A stretch of 64,000 bases of DNA from Micavibrio_C sp046294845 (lineage in GTDB: Bacteria; Pseudomonadota; Alphaproteobacteria; Micavibrionales; Micavibrionaceae), in NCBI GenBank assembly GCA_046294845.1, contig JBKBNU010000001.1, positions 1,860,001-1,924,000 on the forward strand. Reading direction: 5' to 3'. Below, one piece after another: positions 42,542 through 50,275 of the stretch (position 1 is its first letter; the number at the start of each line of letters is the position of its first letter). The notes beneath the pieces were generated by a model. That model had not been told where the DNA came from. It ran no database searches and was given only the letters and a program-made list of their open reading frames with translations. A program made the position numbers and the translations under genes.

Positions 42542-42901
42542 ATGTCCAATACTTTTTCAAGAATAGCCGCCCCCATTATTGCCGCCTTTGCCATTACCGC
42601 CTGCTCTACGCCACCTAAAGAGCTTCCTGATGAAGAAACCAGTAACCTCAGTTCTGAAGAAATGCTCGAAGGCATGCTTTCGTTTGCCATGATGGCCTCA
42701 GCCTCACAGGGCTATGAAATTGGCGCTACCTGCCGCGGGGCAAATCGTGCGGGATTTACGGCGTGGTCTCCCGAAAAGAGCGAATACCACCTTGTCCTTG
42801 CAAAGGACAATAAAATGGAAGGCAAAACCATAAAGGCGGCAGATACTACTTATCAGGAACTGCAAGAGAAGCTGAACAATCACTGCTTTCCGAAACCGTA
42901 A
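42542..42901 (+). CDS. Putative small lipoprotein
   Basis: 119 aa with a signal sequence and lipobox ITAC (Cys21), then a Pro/Glu-rich linker and a small domain with two cysteines (ATCRGANRAGF and NNHCFPKP) that could pair. Not recognised as a known family. GGGGG precedes the ATG by eight bases. It is divergent from rpiB and convergent with the DUF6898-like gene. Likely membrane-anchored in the periplasm; function unknown. Confidence 0.65.
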   Translation: MSNTFSRIAAPIIAAFAITACSTPPKELPDEETSNLSSEEMLEGMLSFAMMASASQGYEIGATCRGANRAGFTAWSPEKSEYHLVLAKDNKMEGKTIKAADTTYQELQEKLNNHCFPKP

Positions 42902-42917
42902 AATACGGAAAATAAAA

Positions 42918-43121
42918 TCAGGTAATCAAGCCTTTCTTTCGCAGAACGTATTCAAGACGCTTGGCCGCGTTCCTTTTCAGTATGGCTTCCCCCGCACTGG
43001 CAGGGCCCTGAACCGATATTTCGGTCATGGTTTTCACATCCATGGCCGAAACCTTCACCAGATTTCCTACCGGATAGAATTCAAAGATAATTTCGCGATA
43101 GCGCAAGGGATCGTCTGTCAT
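42918..43121 (-). CDS. DUF6898-like small protein
   Basis: 67 aa. The sequence EIIFEFYPVGNLVKVSAMD followed by GPASAGEAILKRNAAKRLEYVLRKKG matches what I recall of the alphaproteobacterial DUF6898 family (E-x-FEF-x-x-x-GN-x-VKVSA; GPA-x-x-x-E-x-LK-x-x-A-x-x-KL-x-YVL). It has no signal or membrane segment; function is unknown. It stands alone, divergent from the glutaryl-CoA dehydrogenase gene, with 73 bp between starts. Confidence 0.75.
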   Translation of the reverse strand: MTDDPLRYREIIFEFYPVGNLVKVSAMDVKTMTEISVQGPASAGEAILKRNAAKRLEYVLRKKGLIT

Positions 43122-43194
43122 TGCCGGACTCTTTAATTCCCCTTATATTAACCAACATAACGAGAAAAGAAAGACTGCAGGGAATACAACAATT

Positions 43195-44397
43195 ATGGTA
43201 GCCGAGAAAAAAATGACAACAAAATCACACCGCCCCGACTTTGACTGGCAAGATCCGTTTTTGCTGGATGAATTGCTGACAGATGAAGAGCGAATGATCC
43301 GTGATACGGCCCGCGACTATTGCCAGTCAAAATTAATGCCGCGCATTCTGGAAGCAAACCGTCATGAAACATTCGATACTGCGATCATGCGCGAGATGGG
43401 CGAACTGGGTTTATTGGGTGCGATGCTGGAAGGATATGGCTGCGCCGGTGTTTCCCAAGTGGCTTATGGCCTGATTGCCCGTGAAGTCGAGCGCGTAGAC
43501 TCCGGTTATCGTTCGGCGATGTCTGTGCAATCCTCGCTCGTCATGTATCCGATCCATGCTTTTGGCTCTGAATCCCTCAAACAAAAGTATCTGCCCAAAC
43601 TGGCCAGCGGTGAATATATCGGCTGCTTCGGTTTGACCGAACCTGATGGCGGCTCCGACCCCTCAGCGATGCGCACGCGCCTGAAAAAAAACGGCAGCAG
43701 CTATACACTGTCCGGCTCCAAACAATGGATCACCAATTCGCCTGTAGCTGATGTCTTTGTCGTCTGGGCCAAGAATGACGATGATGAAATCATCGGGGTT
43801 GTCCTTGAAAAAGGTATGAAGGGCCTGAGTGCCCCCAAGATCGAGGGTAAATTCTCCCTCCGTGCTTCCATAACCGGCGGCATCGCCATGGATGAGGTCG
43901 CTGTCACAGAAGATATGATCCTGAACGTCAAAGGATTGAAAGGCCCCTTCTCCTGCCTCAACTCCGCCCGTTACGGTATTTGCTGGGGCGCCATGGGGGC
44001 GGCAGAGTTCTGTTTCCACACCGCCCGCCAATACACAATCGACCGCGTTATTTTTGGTAAGCCTCTGGCCGCGCAGCAGCTGGTGCAAAAGAAACTCGCT
44101 GACATGGAAACGGAAATCACACTGGGCTTAATCGCCGCGTGGCGTCTGGGGACATTACGCAATGAATACCGTGCCGCGCCCGAAGCCATTTCATTGCTGA
44201 AACGCAACAACTGCGGCAAGGCTCTCGATATGGCCCGTGTCGCCCGTGATATGCTGGGCGGTAACGGCATCGCTGATGAATATCACGTTATCCGTCATGT
44301 GATGAACCTTGAAGCCGTCAACACTTACGAAGGTACGCATGATATTCACGCCCTGATCCTTGGTCGTGCCATCACCGGCTTGCAGGCCTTCAGCTAA
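43195..44397 (+). CDS. gcdH: Glutaryl-CoA dehydrogenase
   Basis: 400-aa acyl-CoA dehydrogenase that oxidises and decarboxylates glutaryl-CoA to crotonyl-CoA in lysine and tryptophan breakdown. The catalytic glutamate is in NTYEGTHDIHALILGRAITG. The substrate-site pattern (FGLTEPDGGSDPSAMRTR; KQWITNSPVAD; ARYGICWGAMGAAEF) is the GCDH type rather than a general acyl-CoA dehydrogenase. Start ATG 43195 has AGGGA somewhat far upstream; ATG 43213 is a possible alternative. A LysE-family exporter follows by 15 bp, a plausible functional partner for lysine metabolism. Confidence 0.94.
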   Translation: MVAEKKMTTKSHRPDFDWQDPFLLDELLTDEERMIRDTARDYCQSKLMPRILEANRHETFDTAIMREMGELGLLGAMLEGYGCAGVSQVAYGLIAREVERVDSGYRSAMSVQSSLVMYPIHAFGSESLKQKYLPKLASGEYIGCFGLTEPDGGSDPSAMRTRLKKNGSSYTLSGSKQWITNSPVADVFVVWAKNDDDEIIGVVLEKGMKGLSAPKIEGKFSLRASITGGIAMDEVAVTEDMILNVKGLKGPFSCLNSARYGICWGAMGAAEFCFHTARQYTIDRVIFGKPLAAQQLVQKKLADMETEITLGLIAAWRLGTLRNEYRAAPEAISLLKRNNCGKALDMARVARDMLGGNGIADEYHVIRHVMNLEAVNTYEGTHDIHALILGRAITGLQAFS

Positions 44398-44412
44398 GCA
44401 ACGACAAGCCCC

Positions 44413-45012
44413 ATGCTTTCCTTTATCGCCACTTGCGCCCTGATCGAGGCCACACCCGGCCCCAACATGACCTACCTTGCTATTGTCAGTATGGACAAAG
44501 GCAAACGTGCGGGATTGGCAACCGTTGGCGGCGTGGCCTTGGGGCTTTTGACGATTGGCCTTGCCTCGCTTCTGGCGACAGAGTTTATTTCAAACCTCTC
44601 GCCGCTGGTTTACGAAGGTTTGCGCTGGACTGGATTTTTATATCTTCTTTGGCTGGCGTGGGATGCATGGCACACAAATTCCGCGCACCCCGCCGCACCT
44701 GCAGAAGAAATCGAGTCACTTAAAGATTGTTTTCTGCGCGGTTTAATGACCAATCTTCTAAACCCCAAGGCAGCCATCTTTTATCTTACGATCGTGCCAT
44801 CCCACGCAGCCCTGATCGCTGCAAAATATAGCAACGTTACATTACTTCATCTTGTCCTGATTTATGTTGCGATTGCCACACTGGTACACATCACAATTGT
44901 TTTACTTGCTTCCAGGGTACGTATTGCCGCCCGCTATCAGAAATGTGCGCGCGGCTTCTTCACAGCAGCCCTTGTAGTGACAGCCTTCTGGTTTTTTATA
45001 AGTGCAAAGTAA
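44413..45012 (+). CDS. LysE/RhtB-family amino-acid exporter
   Basis: 199 aa, about six hydrophobic segments. The N-terminal family motif is TPGPNMTYLAIVSMDKGKRAGLATVGGVALG, followed by FLYLLWLAWDAW and NLLNPKAAIFYLTIVP in the second half. It exports amino acids or related compounds across the inner membrane; individual substrate not predictable. It follows gcdH closely in the same direction and could relieve lysine or other amino-acid excess. No clear ribosome-binding site is seen before the ATG. Confidence 0.9.
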   Translation: MLSFIATCALIEATPGPNMTYLAIVSMDKGKRAGLATVGGVALGLLTIGLASLLATEFISNLSPLVYEGLRWTGFLYLLWLAWDAWHTNSAHPAAPAEEIESLKDCFLRGLMTNLLNPKAAIFYLTIVPSHAALIAAKYSNVTLLHLVLIYVAIATLVHITIVLLASRVRIAARYQKCARGFFTAALVVTAFWFFISAK

Positions 45013-45018
45013 AAATTA

Positions 45019-45576
45019 TTAATCCTGCGGCAGGATAGGAAGCTTGGTTGCTGCAGCCAGTTCATTGGCAAATATCTCTGCATCAGGCATATCAAGAAAA
45101 TATTTCAGCTTGAGTGTTTTGCCTTTACCAGGATGCAAAAGATCAACGCGGTAGCATGTCGGCTTATCTTTGCTCACAGCTATGACGATTTTGATCCCTT
45201 TGAAGTTTTCAATCGGTTCTGATTTGGATTGCTCTGTAACACCCAAACCCAAAAGAACCAGAGGAAAAAAATCAACACGCTCTGCATAAACACGGTAACG
45301 GCCATAGTCAGTGAAGTTGGGCACAATCAGCTTCAGCACAGCCATATATTCGAGAACAAGAAAGCCCGCGACCAACGCCGTGATCGCATTCTTGTCAATC
45401 GGAAGGGCTGTTACTTCAAACAGGCTCAAGGTCAGTGTGATCGCCAGTACAGCAGCCATAGAGCTGAATAACAAAATCCAAAGGATCACAGGCCATATAG
45501 AATGCCCCTCAACAGGGAAATGAATCCGCGCCGTGGGCGACGTTTTATCGCTATTTGACGCTTGAGCTATATTCAT
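45019..45576 (-). CDS. Hypothetical membrane protein
   Basis: 185 aa, family not recognised. Two hydrophobic segments near the N terminus (about residues 29-50 and 66-84) precede a soluble C-terminal domain of about 95 residues with beta-strand-like runs (YRVYAERVDFFP; YRVDLLHPGKGKTLKLKYFL). This could be a PH-like domain, as in the two bPH2 proteins near 60 kb, but similarity is not evident by eye. The start is ATG 45576, 20 bp after the LdtR-type regulator stop, so it may be in the same transcript. Confidence 0.6.
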   Translation of the reverse strand: MNIAQASNSDKTSPTARIHFPVEGHSIWPVILWILLFSSMAAVLAITLTLSLFEVTALPIDKNAITALVAGFLVLEYMAVLKLIVPNFTDYGRYRVYAERVDFFPLVLLGLGVTEQSKSEPIENFKGIKIVIAVSKDKPTCYRVDLLHPGKGKTLKLKYFLDMPDAEIFANELAAATKLPILPQD

Positions 45577-45596
45577 TCCCCCCCCTTTTTATTTAT

Positions 45597-46073
45597 TTAA
45601 TCGAAATCTTCCGGATTGAGCGATGCAAAGTTTGTCTGGCTGGCCCAGAAACGTTCAATCATCTTCAAGGAATTATTCAGGTCTGTAAGACGCGCATCGG
45701 TGATATCCGTCCCTTTCAACTGATCCTCATGACGCTTGAACATCGCAGAAATCAGATCACAAAGTTTTTTGCCCTTGTCAGACAGACGCACACGGATGGA
45801 GCGTTTATCGTGAACAGAGCGTTCCTGAATCAAATAGCCATTCTCGACCATTTTCTTCACATTGTAAGAAACGTTGGAGCCAAGGTAATAACCGCGGATG
45901 GTCAATTCACCCACGGTCATTTCATCGTCACCAATATTGAAAAGGATCATACTTTGAACGTTGTTGATATCCTGTATCCCCTTACGGTCCAGCTCGATTT
46001 TCAGCACATCCAGAAAATGGCGGTGCAGGCGTTCAATCAGTTGGATCGCATCATAATATGCTGTCGCGGTCAC
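45597..46073 (-). CDS. ldtR: MarR-family regulator, LdtR type
   Basis: 158 aa winged-helix regulator. Its sequence (IERLHRHFLDVLKIELDRKG, DINNVQSMILFNIGDDEMTVGEL, GYYLGSNVSYNVKKMVENGYL) matches the LdtR group, known in Liberibacter to control an L,D-transpeptidase and stress tolerance; assignment is from recalled pattern. GGAGAG precedes the GTG start by six bases. Upstream lie three tandem 8-bp repeats and a palindrome. A YcbB-like L,D-transpeptidase is encoded 11 kb away at 56814 and is the natural candidate target, which is inference. Confidence 0.85.
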   Translation of the reverse strand: MTATAYYDAIQLIERLHRHFLDVLKIELDRKGIQDINNVQSMILFNIGDDEMTVGELTIRGYYLGSNVSYNVKKMVENGYLIQERSVHDKRSIRVRLSDKGKKLCDLISAMFKRHEDQLKGTDITDARLTDLNNSLKMIERFWASQTNFASLNPEDFD

Positions 46074-46102
46074 GTTTCACTCTCCAGAGTAGTTGCAAGG
46101 GA

Positions 46103-46126
46103 TAGTTAGATAGTCAGATAGTCAGG
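46103..46126 (-). repeat. Three tandem 8-bp repeats upstream of ldtR
   Basis: TAGTTAGA, TAGTCAGA and TAGTCAGG follow each other without spacing, 30-53 bases before the ldtR start codon. They may be a protein-binding array, or simple slippage. Confidence 0.5.
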
Positions 46127-46166
46127 ATGCAGCAGAATGCCGCTATACCAGAGTAATATAGCTTTA

Positions 46167-46181
46167 TTATCAAAATGATAA
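46167..46181. promoter_or_regulatory. Palindrome, candidate operator of the LdtR-type regulator
   Basis: TTATCA-AAA-TGATAA is a perfect 6-bp-arm palindrome in the gap between ldtR and the HIBCH gene, about 94-108 bases upstream of the ldtR start. Palindromes of this size are typical for MarR dimers, but autoregulation here is inference. Confidence 0.35.
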
Positions 46182-46198
46182 CGCAGATGGAGCCGATT

Positions 46199-47248
46199 TC
46201 AACTCCTAAATCCATCGGCGAGCGTTCCGGACAGAGGTTCAAAATAGCTCAGAACCTCATTTTCCGAGAGTTTTTCTAGTGTTTCCGGCTGCCATTGCGG
46301 GTTTTTATCTTTATCAACCAGCACGGCCCTAACCCCTTCAAAAAACTCCTGACCCCGCATAAAACGTCTGGCAATTACATAATCCTCTTCAACGATGGAG
46401 TCGTAAGTCTGTCCCTGCGCCCTTTTCATCCGCTGGTAAGTGATCCCGAGCGATAACGGCGAACGCTGCCGCAAGATCGCCAAAACGGCTTGCGCCCATT
46501 CCGAAGGACTATTGGTCAGTCGCGCCATAACGCCCGTAATATCCGGAGCCGAAAAACATTCATCCATTACATACTGGTGCTGGGATACAGGCCCCATAAT
46601 AGCAGGCTGTTTGTGGAAGGACGCCAATGCGCTATCGATCCCCTCGCCCTCCACGGCTTTTATAAAATCGGGAATGCTTTCACTATAAATATAATGGCTG
46701 GCAAAACCGCCATACAGTGTATCTTCCGGCCCGATCGTCATACCGCTTAAGGCCATGCACATTCCCATGTGCCCCGGTGCCTGTAGCAAATAGTAAGCTG
46801 CCGCTACATCCGGAAAAAAACCAATTCCTGTTTCGGGCATGGCCCACTTTGTGTTTTCTGTTGCGATCCGGTAACGGCAAGCCCCTGCCACACCATAGCC
46901 ACCGCCCATGGTAATCCCGTCCATCAACGCAATGGTAGGTTTGGGGAAATGGAACAATTCACGGATCAGGTTATATTCATCGTAAAAATACAGATCATTG
47001 CGTGCCGTGTCTTCGCGATGTTTCCATGTATCCTTGATATCGCCGCCGGCACAAAAAGCCTTGCCGCCTGCCCCCCTAAAAACGAGGGCCGTAATCGACC
47101 CTTCAGCAGACCATTCTGCCAGATCCGCCCGTAAGAGCTTGATCATATTATGAGAAAGCGCATTCAGCGCCGCAGGACGGTTCAGGGTGACACAGAGGAT
47201 ATTCCCCTGCTTTTCGGCCAAAATTTCAGCTTCAGTATCGATTGACAT
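46199..47248 (-). CDS. 3-hydroxyisobutyryl-CoA hydrolase
   Basis: 349-aa crotonase-superfamily hydrolase for valine degradation. Oxyanion and catalytic regions are visible: GKAFCAGGDIKD, MDGITMGGGYGVAG, and MPETGIGFFPDVAAAYYL, where Glu and Asp form the HIBCH active pair. The C terminus includes the DFxEGVRAVLVDK-like FFEGVRAVLVDKDKNPQW, characteristic of this group. It is divergent from hemB with 66 bp between starts and co-directional with ldtR. With mmsA at 33912 it covers part of the valine route to propionyl-CoA. Confidence 0.92.
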   Translation of the reverse strand: MSIDTEAEILAEKQGNILCVTLNRPAALNALSHNMIKLLRADLAEWSAEGSITALVFRGAGGKAFCAGGDIKDTWKHREDTARNDLYFYDEYNLIRELFHFPKPTIALMDGITMGGGYGVAGACRYRIATENTKWAMPETGIGFFPDVAAAYYLLQAPGHMGMCMALSGMTIGPEDTLYGGFASHYIYSESIPDFIKAVEGEGIDSALASFHKQPAIMGPVSQHQYVMDECFSAPDITGVMARLTNSPSEWAQAVLAILRQRSPLSLGITYQRMKRAQGQTYDSIVEEDYVIARRFMRGQEFFEGVRAVLVDKDKNPQWQPETLEKLSENEVLSYFEPLSGTLADGFRS

Positions 47249-47314
47249 ATCAGTGCCATAGGAGTTTTATAAGGCCCATGATTAGGCCATAGCCGCATAA
47301 AGGATGCAATCAAA

Positions 47315-48385
47315 ATGACCCGTAACAATCCCCTGTCGCTGATAAACAATATACCATCGGAAACCCGTGCCCATAACGTGGCCGAGGGTCGTCCGCTCGG
47401 AGGATATCCGCGCATCCGCCCACGCCGCAATCGTACCGATGCATGGGTTCGGGATATGGTTGCCGAAAACCATCTGCACACATCCGACCTGATCTGGCCT
47501 GTATTTGCGCTCGAAGGACAAAATGCCCGCGAAGAGATCAAATCCATGCCGGGTGTTGAGCGCCTGTCAATTGATCTCCTGACAGAAAAAGTCAAAGAAG
47601 CTGCCGATCTGGGTGTGGCTGCTGTCGCCCTCTTCCCTGTAACACCCCCAGCCAGGAAAACAGAAGATGGCCGCGAAGCATGGAACCCTGACAACCTGAT
47701 GTGCCGCACAATCAGTGCCCTGAAAAAAGCTGTTCCCGATATCGGCATCATCACCGATGTCGCTCTTGATCCCTATACAAGCCACGGCCATGACGGTCTG
47801 ATCGAAGATGGCCGCATATTGAATGATGCCACAATCGAAGTGCTGCAAAAGCAATCTCTGGTACAAGCGGAGGCTGGCGCCGATGTCATTGCACCTTCCG
47901 ATATGATGGATGGCCGTATTGGGGCTATCCGTGATTATCTTGACCATGCCGGCTATGACAACGTCAAAATCATGTCCTATGCCGCCAAATATGCATCTGC
48001 CTTCTATGGTCCTTTCCGTGATGCCGTGGGTTCCAGCGGCGCCCTTAAAGGTGACAAGAAAACCTATCAGATGGACCCCGCCAATAGTGATGAAGCGCTT
48101 CGCGAAGTGGCGCTTGATATCGCCGAAGGTGCAGACATGGTCATGGTTAAGCCGGGGATGCCTTATCTGGATGTGATCCGCCGCGTCAAAGACGAATTCC
48201 GCATGCCAACCTTCGCCTATAACGTCAGCGGTGAATATGCCATGCTGAGATTTGCGGCCCAAGCCGGATGCCTTGACTACGACAAGGCGATGATGGAAAT
48301 GCTGCTGGCCTTTAAACGCGCCGGTGCTGATGGTATTTTTACCTATGCCGCCGTTGATGCAGCCCGCAAGCTGGCCAAAATCTAG
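47315..48385 (+). CDS. hemB: Porphobilinogen synthase (delta-aminolevulinic acid dehydratase)
   Basis: 356 aa. Condenses two ALA molecules to porphobilinogen in heme synthesis. Schiff-base lysines lie in SYAAKYASAFYGPFRDA and MVKPGMPYLD. The metal segment reads VALDPYTSHGHDG, with Asp where zinc enzymes have Cys, so it is probably the Mg/K-dependent type common in alphaproteobacteria. The N-terminal PRRNRTDAWVRDMV is typical. AAAGGA precedes the ATG. Followed by a weak hairpin. Confidence 0.96.
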   Translation: MTRNNPLSLINNIPSETRAHNVAEGRPLGGYPRIRPRRNRTDAWVRDMVAENHLHTSDLIWPVFALEGQNAREEIKSMPGVERLSIDLLTEKVKEAADLGVAAVALFPVTPPARKTEDGREAWNPDNLMCRTISALKKAVPDIGIITDVALDPYTSHGHDGLIEDGRILNDATIEVLQKQSLVQAEAGADVIAPSDMMDGRIGAIRDYLDHAGYDNVKIMSYAAKYASAFYGPFRDAVGSSGALKGDKKTYQMDPANSDEALREVALDIAEGADMVMVKPGMPYLDVIRRVKDEFRMPTFAYNVSGEYAMLRFAAQAGCLDYDKAMMEMLLAFKRAGADGIFTYAAVDAARKLAKI

Positions 48386-48406
48386 GGTTTTTCATATTTA
48401 AACCCT
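48384..48406 (+). terminator. Possible terminator of hemB
   Basis: AGGGTTT/AAACCCT forms a 7-bp stem with a 9-nt loop beginning inside the stop codon. TAAGTTATTTTATTTATT follows. Weak stem, fair T content. Confidence 0.45.
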
Positions 48407-48467
48407 TAAGTTATTTTATTTATTCGTAAATATCCTGTGTCATACTAGCAAATGATGTGGGGTCTTT

Positions 48468-50111
48468 ATGGACAAGATTCAAAACCTGAAAACACAGCGT
48501 GACCGCTTTGTTGCCTTTTCTTTTGCCTCTGCTGACCTTTTTCTGGAGGTCAGCCAGCAAGGCATCATAGAGTTTGCCTTGGGGGCAGCCTATTCCCTGA
48601 CCGGTATCAATGAAAGCATATTGATCGGCCAAAAATGGCTATCACTATTCTCTGCACCTGATCGCCGCACACTGATCATGATGGAAAAGTCCGCTGCCGA
48701 AGGCGAGCGCTGCGGCCCCTATCTCGTCACGCTTGATGAAACGTTGGGCAACAGCCAGAAAGCCATCCTGACCGCCATCAAAATGCCGGGACGTAATTCA
48801 CTCTACATCACTCTGGGCTTCTCGAATGCCATGATGGTGCAACTTTCGGACGCTATTGCCGCGCGCGATGAATTCACGCTGCTGGACAAGGATAATTTTA
48901 TTCTCGCCGCCAAAGATATTATTGATGTCGCCCGTACCGCTAACCAGAATATCGACATGACGCTTCTCGAGATCGAGAATATGAACGAGATCAAAGAGCA
49001 GATGGGTGATGACTGGTGGGGTGACTTCAGGACCGCTGTCACCGACCTGCTTTGTTCCCATTCCGCCGACGGTCAATCAGCTGCCGAAATTGAAACGGGC
49101 ATGTACAGCATTATTCACGACCGTTCGTTGACAACAGATTGGTTACGCGATCAGTTATCACAGCTGGCTGCAGCCAAAGCGCCCGACCGTGATGACATCG
49201 AGATTAAAAGTAAAACCATTGAAGCCGACATCCAGTCCTTAAGTGAACGCGAGGCCAGCAAAGCCCTTGTCTACACAATCAATGAATTTGAACGTAAAGG
49301 CACATCCTTCACCATCGCCAGTTTGAATTCGGGTTTTAAAGCCTATGTCACGGCCAACGCGCATAAAATCCAGCAGTTCAAAAGTATGGTCGAGCAAATG
49401 AATTTCGACTTCCACTATCACCCTATCCTGCTGACGGACAGTCTCGATATCGCCCATTACGAAATGATCACACGTTTCAAGGATCAAGGTTCAACACAGG
49501 AATGGGTCAATTTTGGTGAAGATATCGGCATGGCTGCCGATCTCGATATCGCCGTATGCGAACGGGCGATGAATTATCTATTATACAAATCACAGGGCCG
49601 CCGCACCAAATTTTCGATTAATCTCTCCGGTCAGTCTGTGCAGAATGAACAGTTTATAAAAACGTTGCTGGCAAAACTCGATTTGAACAGTCACCTTTCC
49701 GAACGGATGATTTTTGAGATTACCGAGTCATCAACCATCAAGGAATTCGACACCGTCAACCACTGTATTAAACTATTGCAGGAACGCGGCTATAAAGTTT
49801 GCCTCGATGACTTTGGCGCTGGTTCCGCTTCACTTCAATCACTGCAAAAGTTACAGGTTGATTTTGTAAAAATTGACGGACAATACACACGCAAGATACT
49901 GAACAGCCAACGCGATGCCGTTATGATTCGCAATATTGCGCGCATGTGCCGCGACCTTGATGTTATGGCAATCATCGAGTTCGTTGAAAAACCCGAACAG
50001 TTAACCGCCATTAGGGAAATGAACATTCCTATGGCGCAGGGTTTTTTATTCACGAAACCCTTGCTTAAGCCGGATTATGACCCCGCCCCCGTTAAAAAAC
50101 AGCTGGGCTGA
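48468..50111 (+). CDS. EAL-domain protein with N-terminal sensory region
   Basis: 547 aa. Residues about 1-120 look PAS-like; residues about 130-250 may be a degenerate GGDEF-like or helical linker. The C-terminal 240 residues are an EAL fold: YEM replaces EAL but keeps the glutamate; NLS is INLSGQS, then EITES, LDDFGAGSASLQSL, KIDGQYT, IEFVE and the final AQGFLF. The metal-binding residues therefore appear largely kept, so c-di-GMP hydrolysis remains possible. GGGGTC precedes the ATG. It lies directly upstream of motA/motB, which fits control of motility by c-di-GMP. Confidence 0.85.
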   Translation: MDKIQNLKTQRDRFVAFSFASADLFLEVSQQGIIEFALGAAYSLTGINESILIGQKWLSLFSAPDRRTLIMMEKSAAEGERCGPYLVTLDETLGNSQKAILTAIKMPGRNSLYITLGFSNAMMVQLSDAIAARDEFTLLDKDNFILAAKDIIDVARTANQNIDMTLLEIENMNEIKEQMGDDWWGDFRTAVTDLLCSHSADGQSAAEIETGMYSIIHDRSLTTDWLRDQLSQLAAAKAPDRDDIEIKSKTIEADIQSLSEREASKALVYTINEFERKGTSFTIASLNSGFKAYVTANAHKIQQFKSMVEQMNFDFHYHPILLTDSLDIAHYEMITRFKDQGSTQEWVNFGEDIGMAADLDIAVCERAMNYLLYKSQGRRTKFSINLSGQSVQNEQFIKTLLAKLDLNSHLSERMIFEITESSTIKEFDTVNHCIKLLQERGYKVCLDDFGAGSASLQSLQKLQVDFVKIDGQYTRKILNSQRDAVMIRNIARMCRDLDVMAIIEFVEKPEQLTAIREMNIPMAQGFLFTKPLLKPDYDPAPVKKQLG

Positions 50112-50122
50112 CAAAAATGAAA

Positions 50123-50156
50123 CTTTTATCCCTTTTCGCTATGGCGGGGATAAAAG
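50123..50156. terminator. Stem-loop after the EAL gene
   Basis: CTTTTATCCC and GGGATAAAAG form a perfect 10-bp stem, extended inside by CGC/GCG with a TTTT bulge. No T-run follows on the plus strand, so it may act as an RNA processing or stability element rather than a classic terminator. Confidence 0.4.
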
Positions 50157-50215
50157 AATAGTTACAATCTGTTAAGGCTTTTATGTCAGGCTTAAACCAT
50201 AGAAAATAGACGCAC

Positions 50216-50229
50216 TCTGTTGTAACAGA
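50216..50229. promoter_or_regulatory. Inverted repeat upstream of motA
   Basis: TCTGTT-GT-AACAGA, 6-bp arms with a 2-bp centre, 47-60 bases before the motA start at 50276. A possible operator; no regulator is known. Confidence 0.25.
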
Positions 50230-50275
50230 CTCTCTCCGCAGTATGCGGCAAAGAAAGGATTTCTTTGGCACTATC

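Noticed and set aside
48468..50111. Initial idea that the EAL domain is catalytically dead because EAL reads YEM
   Set aside because: The key glutamate is retained and the other metal-binding residues appear present, so inactivity cannot be concluded.
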